Positions 21,618 through 26,931 of a DNA stretch of 26,931 nt are shown here, one piece after another. This DNA is from an uncultured Clostridia bacterium (lineage in GTDB: Bacteria; Bacillota; Clostridia; TANB77; CAG-508), in contig CAKOWP010000010.1 in NCBI GenBank assembly GCA_934122385.1, forward strand, positions 1 to 26,931, given 5' to 3'. The stretch's first letter is position 1, and each line of letters opens with the position of its first letter. A program made the position numbers and the translations under genes. Under the pieces are notes generated by a model, which saw only the letters and a list, made by a program, of their open reading frames with translations, had not been told where the DNA came from and ran no database searches.

Positions 21618-24600
21618 TATTTCCTTTTGCAATTTCAGTAGCTGTTTCTTCTTCATTTGTGATTGCACTTGTTACAACTCCTCCTTTTTCTATTACATAT
21701 GTGTAATCTTTTATTCCTGACTGATTATCTATTGTTCCTCCTACTATCTTAAATCCTACTGGTATCATATTTGTTACAGATATCGTGAAATCTTCTGGTG
21801 CAATATTGTCTATTATTGTTAATGTTGCATATATTCCAGCATTTGTTCCATCTGTTAGTCTTGCATAAATTACATCATTATGATTTAAGTTTTCTACTTT
21901 TATTGTAGCTCCTGCTGTTGCAGCTCTTATCCAAGTTCCACTAGTTGAATTTACTTGATATTCTATATAAAAACTTGTTTCTGTTGTACTTATGCTTACA
22001 TTTGCTAGTCCTTTATTCCATATTACTGCTCCAAATTTTATAGCACCTGATGCTACCGGTATTGATTTTGTTGTTATTGTTTGTTCTTTTGTTGATATAT
22101 TTCCAGCCAAATCTTGTGTTTCTATTTTTACAGTATATGTTTCTCCTGCTGTTAGTCCTGTAAATTTGTATGTTGCATTTGTTCCATTATACATTTCTGT
22201 ATATGTTGTTCCAACTGCTGAAGTTGTTCCACTTGTTGCATTTGCTTTTATACTAAATTTATATGTTGGACTTGTTCCCATTCCTGTTTCATTATCTACT
22301 GCTGTAACTATTGTCTCTATTTCTGAAGTTGTTGACGTTGTTGTAATTCCAAGTATTGGTGCTTTTGCATCAACAACTGTTAATGTTGCATAATTTGAAC
22401 TACTTGTTCTATCTGTTAAACGTGCATATATTATATCGTTATGATTTAGTCCTATTATTGTTACATTACCTCCTGCTGTTGTTCCTCTTGTCCATGTGCC
22501 TGTTGTTGAATTTACTTGATACTCTATAAAGTATTTTGTTTTTGTACTAATTACTACTTCTGCTTTTCCAATTCCTGATGTTTGCCTCCATATTAGACTT
22601 TCAAAATTTATTGCTCCAGCTTCTGTTGCATCTGGTATTCCATCTGTTAAAACACTTCTTTCTTTCATTCCAATATTTCCAGCTTCATCAGCTACTGTTA
22701 CTTTTATTGTGTAATCTTTCTTTTGTTCTAATCCTGTAAATTCACATGTATCACTACTGCCGTTTTGTATTTCTCTATATGTGCTGTCATCTGCACCTGT
22801 TTCTTTTATATAAAAAATGTATATTGTTGGTGTTGGTAGTCCTCCTACATCTGTTGCTGTTGCTTTAACTTTTGCACTATTTGATGTTTTTTCAAGTACT
22901 GTAAAGTCAACTACTGGTGCAATATCGTCTGGTATTAATATACTTTTTTCTATCATTCCTTTGTTTCCAGCTTTATCTTCAACTTCAACTTTTATTGTAT
23001 AATTTTTACCAATTGTTAATCCTGGTACTGTTAATATATTTGATATTGTATTTTGCTTTTCAATATATGTACTATCGTCTGCTCCTGTTTCTTTCATATA
23101 AAATTTGTATTTTACATCTGTTGCAAGTCCACTTTCTAAATCCTCTGCATTTGCTGTTGCTGTTATTGTTTCATTTTTCGCTTCTAGGTTTAATTCTATA
23201 TTTGGTTTTATTGTGTCTGCAACTATTAGTGTTGCATAACTTCCAGAGCTTGTTCCATCTGTTAGTCTTGCATAAATTATGTCTCCATGCTTTAGACCTG
23301 TTGCATTAACATCTACCTTTGGTGCACTTCCTTTTGTCCAACTTCCATTTATTGAATTAATTTGATATTCAATTGTATATTCTGTGTTTGTACTAATTGT
23401 TACTTCTGCTGTTCCAGAATTCCATGTTAATCCGCTAAATAAAATACTTCCTGCTGATGTTCCATCTGGCAAATTATCCATTGTTTCTGTTACAATTTTT
23501 GTTGCCTTGTTTCCTGCTCTATCTTGTACTTCCACTTTTACTGAATATTTTTCTCCTGCTATTAAACCTATAAAATTACATGTTTTATCTGTTGTATTTT
23601 GAACTAACACATATTTTGAATCGTCTTCATTTTCTTTTTTTATATAAAAGGCATATGTTGCTGTTGAATCAATTCCTGTTTCGTCATCTGTCGCTATTGC
23701 TTCAGCTTTCATTTCTGTTGTTGATTTTACAGTTGTTGTAACTTCTAAATTTGGTATTATATTATCTATTACTGTTAATGTTGTATAGTTTCCAGCCGTT
23801 GTTCCATCTGTTAAACGTGCATAAATTGTTTCATTATTGTTTATGCCTCTTACTAATATGCTTGTTCCAGCATCATTTCCACTTGGTCCTTTTGACCATG
23901 TTCCTGTTGTTCCATTTATTTGATATTCTATTTGGAATCCAGTTTTTGTTTTTATTGTTACTTCTGCTTGTCCATTTTTCCAAGTTAGATTTTCGAATAT
24001 TATTGCTCCTGTTTCTGTAGCATCTGGTACTTTTTCTCCCTTTATTTCTATAACCTCTTCTGATGCTCCTATATTTCCGGCTATATCTTGTATTTCAACT
24101 CTTATTCTATATTTTGTATTTGGTTTTAAATTCGTAAAAGTGAAAATATCATTTTTGTCCTTGCATTTTTGAATATAAGTGCTATCGTCTGCACCTTCTT
24201 CTTTTATATAATATGTATATATTGGATGCTCTGCCATTCCACTTTCGTCATCTTCAGCTAGTACAACTGTTACTGTTGCAGATAAGTTTGTATCATCTGT
24301 TACAGCATTTATATTAATGCTTGGTTCCATATCATCTATAATGTTTTTATAGATAAATGATCCAGAATTTCTTCCATCTGTTAATCTTGCATATACTACA
24401 TCTCCACGCTTTAGTCCTGTTACTGTTGCATAATTGATTTCATCACCTTTTTGCCACAACCCATTTGTACCATTTACTTGATATTCTACTCTGTATGTTT
24501 CGTTTAATTCCATGTCTCCATCTACAAAATCTTCTCTTTTTATTGTTGTTCTAATATCAAGTTTTGCCATACCATTTTTCCAAGTTACATTTCCAAATAG

Positions 24601-25527
24601 TATTGCTCCATCTTCTGTTCCATCTGGTATTTTAGGTGTCAATGCATCCATTGATGTCGTACCTTCATTTCCTGCTTTATCTTTTGTTGTTGCCTTTATA
24701 TCATACCATGTATTTTGGTCTAAGTTTGTTAATTCTACTTCTGTATTTGGTCCTTCATAAAATTTTACATATCTATTTTCTGGTTCACTCGACTTTTTGT
24801 AGTAATATACATATGTTGGATTTTCTGGCATTCCACCTTCTTTATCTAAAACTTTTAGTTTTACCGTCATTTCATTTGATAATTGTTTTTGTGTTTCTAA
24901 TTGAAGGTCTGGTGGTGTTGTGTCTATTTTTCCTAAATCTAATTCTCCATATACAATATATCTAATTAATTTTGTTATGTCTCTTTGGTCTACTGTTCCA
25001 TCTCCTGTTATATCAGCAGAATTATATTTTATTCCGTCTAAATTGGCTCCTTTTAACCCTACTATGTATCTTATTATATTTGTTAATTCAACTTGTGTTG
25101 CCTTGCCATCACCATTTAAGTCTCCTACTACACTTAGTTCATATACTTCATCTTTATTTTCTAGGTACATCCCTGTTCCAATAAAACCTTCTGTTACTTC
25201 TTCTGTACATTCTTTATCTTTGTATATTTTTAAATTATTTTGAAATTCCTGTAACCCATAGTAGTCTTCTACTTTGCTAAATTCTGTACTACTAAATTTA
25301 GCTTTAAATGTTTCTATTGTTGTTTCTGGTTCTATTCTGTAAATTATACCTTCGTCATAATCTATGTCGTAAAATGTACTTATTATCAAATCTTCGTCTG
25401 CTTTTACTACCGTATTTATGAATAAAATACTTAACATTGTTATAGCACCAAATATATAATTTATTAATTTTTTATTAAATTTACTAACTGATGTTTTGTT
25501 TGTGATTTTTGGTACTTGTTTTACCAT
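21445..25527 (-). CDS. Secreted dockerin protein with Fn3-like module array
   Basis: A 1360-codon frame. A signal peptide (about 1-43, ending VVKA) is followed by a domain of about 85 residues, then a two-repeat dockerin (132-196): DLNGDGKATQVE with D136, N138, D140, E147, and DITGDGTVDQRD with D172, D176, D180, D183, each followed by I.RYIV. Dockerins bind cohesins through calcium. The rest alternates two modules: A, Fn3-like with 'Y.KE..ADDSTY' and 'Y.IKVEVQDKAGN' (seven copies, the last cut), and B with 'IEYQ.N...GTW.KG...IYARLTDGT' (five copies). The seventh A module breaks off after TSAITNEEETA; the last ~70 residues read the start of the next gene out of frame and are not a natural fold. 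No anchor is visible, so surface retention may depend on the adjacent cohesin. AAAGGG precedes the start. Confidence 0.85.
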   Translation of the reverse strand: MVKQVPKITNKTSVSKFNKKLINYIFGAITMLSILFINTVVKADEDLIISTFYDIDYDEGIIYRIEPETTIETFKAKFSSTEFSKVEDYYGLQEFQNNLKIYKDKECTEEVTEGFIGTGMYLENKDEVYELSVVGDLNGDGKATQVELTNIIRYIVGLKGANLDGIKYNSADITGDGTVDQRDITKLIRYIVYGELDLGKIDTTPPDLQLETQKQLSNEMTVKLKVLDKEGGMPENPTYVYYYKKSSEPENRYVKFYEGPNTEVELTNLDQNTWYDIKATTKDKAGNEGTTSMDALTPKIPDGTEDGAILFGNVTWKNGMAKLDIRTTIKREDFVDGDMELNETYRVEYQVNGTNGLWQKGDEINYATVTGLKRGDVVYARLTDGRNSGSFIYKNIIDDMEPSININAVTDDTNLSATVTVVLAEDDESGMAEHPIYTYYIKEEGADDSTYIQKCKDKNDIFTFTNLKPNTKYRIRVEIQDIAGNIGASEEVIEIKGEKVPDATETGAIIFENLTWKNGQAEVTIKTKTGFQIEYQINGTTGTWSKGPSGNDAGTSILVRGINNNETIYARLTDGTTAGNYTTLTVIDNIIPNLEVTTTVKSTTEMKAEAIATDDETGIDSTATYAFYIKKENEDDSKYVLVQNTTDKTCNFIGLIAGEKYSVKVEVQDRAGNKATKIVTETMDNLPDGTSAGSILFSGLTWNSGTAEVTISTNTEYTIEYQINSINGSWTKGSAPKVDVNATGLKHGDIIYARLTDGTSSGSYATLIVADTIKPNIELNLEAKNETITATANAEDLESGLATDVKYKFYMKETGADDSTYIEKQNTISNILTVPGLTIGKNYTIKVEVEDKAGNKGMIEKSILIPDDIAPVVDFTVLEKTSNSAKVKATATDVGGLPTPTIYIFYIKETGADDSTYREIQNGSSDTCEFTGLEQKKDYTIKVTVADEAGNIGMKERSVLTDGIPDATEAGAINFESLIWRQTSGIGKAEVVISTKTKYFIEYQVNSTTGTWTRGTTAGGNVTIIGLNHNDIIYARLTDRTSSSNYATLTVVDAKAPILGITTTSTTSEIETIVTAVDNETGMGTSPTYKFSIKANATSGTTSAVGTTYTEMYNGTNATYKFTGLTAGETYTVKIETQDLAGNISTKEQTITTKSIPVASGAIKFGAVIWNKGLANVSISTTETSFYIEYQVNSTSGTWIRAATAGATIKVENLNHNDVIYARLTDGTNAGIYATLTIIDNIAPEDFTISVTNMIPVGFKIVGGTIDNQSGIKDYTYVIEKGGVVTSAITNEEETATEIAKGNNVEEQQSNNINRVSYNDSNTSNTSRSFNKDINRSRRTNRKGQKSKNSAIKSTSKRKY
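21640..24930 (-). repeat. Alternating A/B module repeat array
   Basis: Coding repeats of about 560-600 bases: an Fn3-like A module (~95-105 residues) plus a B module (~80-95 residues). Order from the N-terminus: A1-B1-A2-B2-A3-B3-A4-A5-B4-A6-B5-A7(cut). B is missing between A4 and A5. The phrase TGADDSTY recurs in A4 and A5 and EGADDSTY in A2. The repeats are diverged rather than identical. Confidence 0.8.
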
Positions 25528-25606
25528 ATTCTTCCCTTTCCAAGGTACTACACCTTTATTTTATAATAATTGAAATTGTTTAATTTAAGATTTTTATTAA
25601 AGCCTC

Positions 25607-26374
25607 TTATTTTATATCTTTCATTGTTTTATTTTTAATTCCTAAAGCTATTACAATTGCTATTAATGCAATTATCAAAAGTGCTACTGCTATTGATTTT
25701 CCAGCTTTAGGTATTATTGTTTTTGCTGTTGTATTATCAGTTGCTGTTGCTTTATTTTGTGTATTTTTATTTTCTTTGTTTGAATCACTCTTGTCTGTTG
25801 TGCTAGTTTGTGTATTTTCTGAATTATCTTCTTTATTTGAATTATTTGTTGCTCCATTTGAATTTCCACTATTTATCTTTATAGTTACAGCTTTGTCACC
25901 AACATTTACTAAATTAGTTCCATCATTTGATGTTATTTCTTTAAATTCTATTTTTGTGTCTTTTTCTTCTGTTACTGTTTCTTTTACTTTGAACTTAACA
26001 CTAAATATTTGTGTATTTTCTTTTGTTCCTGAGCTTAAATTTACAGCTAAGAATTTACCGTTTAAAGTGCTACTTTCGTCATTATATGTTGTTGTCCAAT
26101 TATTTAAACTTTGTATTGAATTACTTGTTATTGTTTCAAATATGTTTGTATCATAATTGATTTTTCCTTCTAATGTATTTATTCCATTTGCTCCCATATT
26201 TATGTCTGATACTCCTATTGTTACTATGATTTCTTCTCCTGCTTTTATTGATGTTTTATTTGCTGTTAAATTTGCTTTAAATGTAGTTGATGTTTCTGCT
26301 TTTACTGTTCCTATCATTCCACCTATAATACATCCTATCATTAAAATTACTATTAATATTTTTTTTACTTTCAT
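25607..26374 (-). CDS. Surface cohesin-like protein with C-terminal anchor
   Basis: A 255-residue protein. A signal peptide (1-26, ending VKA) is followed by a cohesin-type beta-sandwich (about 31-164): SIKAGEEIIVTIGVSDI, then GINTLEGKINYDTNIFE (the characteristic 'G...F.G.I.YD...F' strand pair), LNGKFLAVNLSSG and TQIFSVKFKVKE. Then a Ser/Asn/Thr/Lys linker (165-214), the motif IPKAG (221-225), a hydrophobic helix and a basic tail KNKTMKDIK. This order resembles a sortase signal (LPxTG-like, but degenerate), or else a simple membrane anchor. Cohesins bind dockerins; a dockerin protein starts 79 bases downstream on the same strand. AAAGAAAGG lies upstream of the ATG. The sortase is not in the window. 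The cohesin call is from pattern, not search. Confidence 0.75.
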   Translation of the reverse strand: MKVKKILIVILMIGCIIGGMIGTVKAETSTTFKANLTANKTSIKAGEEIIVTIGVSDINMGANGINTLEGKINYDTNIFETITSNSIQSLNNWTTTYNDESSTLNGKFLAVNLSSGTKENTQIFSVKFKVKETVTEEKDTKIEFKEITSNDGTNLVNVGDKAVTIKINSGNSNGATNNSNKEDNSENTQTSTTDKSDSNKENKNTQNKATATDNTTAKTIIPKAGKSIAVALLIIALIAIVIALGIKNKTMKDIK

Positions 26375-26477
26375 TTTTTACCACAACCTTTCTTTAGAAT
26401 CTTAAAGACTCTATAACTTTTTAATTTTTTAGTATTATTTTAATCATATATTTTTGTACGACAAATAGACAGCAATA

Positions 26478-26630
<153 letters not shown>

Positions 26631-26671
26631 TTTCTCCTTTGATTTTTTTCTTTATATACTATCTTATATAG

Positions 26672-26700
26672 ATTATACATAATTTATTATGTATTTACAA
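26672..26700 (-). promoter_or_regulatory. Promoter of the cohesin-dockerin locus with palindromic operator
   Basis: Minus strand: TTGTAA (26700-26695), a 17-base spacer, TATAAT (26677-26672). The spacer contains a perfect 18-base palindrome TACATAAT-AA-ATTATGTA (26676-26693) that runs to the edge of the -10, the position expected for a repressor or MerR-type activator site. The predicted start is near 26665. Confidence 0.7.
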
Positions 26701-26724
26701 TACCTTATAACTTTTTTATGCAAA

Positions 26725-26757
26725 TGTAATATTATTGTAATATTTCTGTAATATTTT
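26725..26757. repeat. Three 11-base direct repeats upstream of the promoter
   Basis: TGTAATATTAT (26725-26735), TGTAATATTTC (26736-26746) and TGTAATATTTT (26747-26757). The period of 11 bases puts the copies on one face of the helix, about 60-90 bases upstream of the predicted transcription start, where an activator or UP-element-like contact would sit. Confidence 0.7.
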
Positions 26758-26810
26758 TAAAAATATCTCCTTTTTAGAACCGATGTAAAAAGCCAGAATT
26801 ATCTTTTACA

Positions 26811-26837
26811 GAAAGTTATCATACTATGATAACTTTC
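26811..26837. other. Perfect 12-base stem-loop
   Basis: GAAAGTTATCAT (26811-26822) and ATGATAACTTTC (26826-26837) with loop ACT. A second, smaller stem TATAGAA/TTCTATA follows at 26844-26864. They lie upstream of the cohesin promoter with no gene assigned. Confidence 0.6.
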
Positions 26838-26866
26838 CTAGAATATAGAAAAAAGGGTTCTATAAT

Positions 26867-26903
26867 AAATGTTGGGGTGGGTAAAAAAACTCCAACATTT
26901 TTT
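26867..26903 (+). terminator. Terminator-like hairpin at the right edge
   Basis: AAATGTTGGGG (26867-26877) pairs with CTCCAACATTT (26890-26900; one G-T), followed by T on the plus strand. No plus-strand gene is seen upstream of it in the window. It shares GTTGGGGTGG with the terminator at 12-57. Confidence 0.5.
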
Positions 26904-26931
26904 AAAAAAGTATAGCACTTATCTTAAATAC

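Noticed and set aside
26760..26790. AAAAAGGAG on the minus strand near 26770 as a gene start
   Set aside because: No start codon follows at a usable distance and no open frame is present.

Overview
The window is AT-rich DNA with almost all genes on the minus strand; only pepV is on the plus strand. The gene content (SleB-type spore cortex hydrolase, CarD, FtsH, a split transketolase, a FemAB peptidyltransferase, a membrane-anchored YvcK, L32 with a zinc ribbon) and strong AGGAG ribosome sites point to an endospore-forming, Gram-positive member of the Clostridia, plausibly an uncultured gut lineage. This is inference from gene families; no rRNA or other taxonomic marker is present.

Positions 1-17,300 are mostly chromosomal housekeeping: an HdeD-like membrane protein, rpmF, carD, the N-terminal half of transketolase, the divergent dipeptidase gene pepV, a run of hairpins, then on the minus strand ftsH, a DUF1189-like membrane protein, alanine racemase and FemAB (transcribed femAB > alr > DUF1189 > ftsH), a small Cys-rich protein, sleB, holA, a glycogen-debranching enzyme, yvcK and murB. 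Much of it serves cell-wall precursor synthesis and remodelling (alr, femAB, murB, sleB, yvcK). Several consensus sigma-A promoters and intrinsic terminators can be read directly. Two REP-like palindromes sit against gene ends: 8688-8817 between femAB and alr, and 12373-12425 at the end of the debranching gene.

Positions 17,278-26,931 are accessory and surface-directed. Transcribed leftward from a promoter near 26,672-26,700 they hold: a 50-codon ORF containing a (CA)15 tract in frame; a secreted cohesin-like protein with a C-terminal IPKAG/membrane/Lys tail; a 1360-codon secreted protein with an N-terminal dockerin and an alternating array of two Fn3-like modules; a prepilin-type protein with a GLUG beta-helix split by a one-base frameshift; an FxLYD-like membrane protein; an Rpn-family PD-(D/E)XK nuclease with a frameshifted C-terminal tail; and a second prepilin-like protein upstream of murB.

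The most interesting unit is 21,445-26,757. A cohesin and a dockerin partner are adjacent, behind a promoter with an 18-bp palindrome between its -35 and -10 and three 11-bp direct repeats upstream. The leader ORF would change frame with any change in CA copy number. I infer a candidate phase-variable, two-component surface assembly in which the anchored cohesin holds the long dockerin protein on the cell. Several neighbouring accessory genes carry frameshifts or truncations while the housekeeping genes are intact, so either this locus is decaying or switching, or the assembly has local indel errors.
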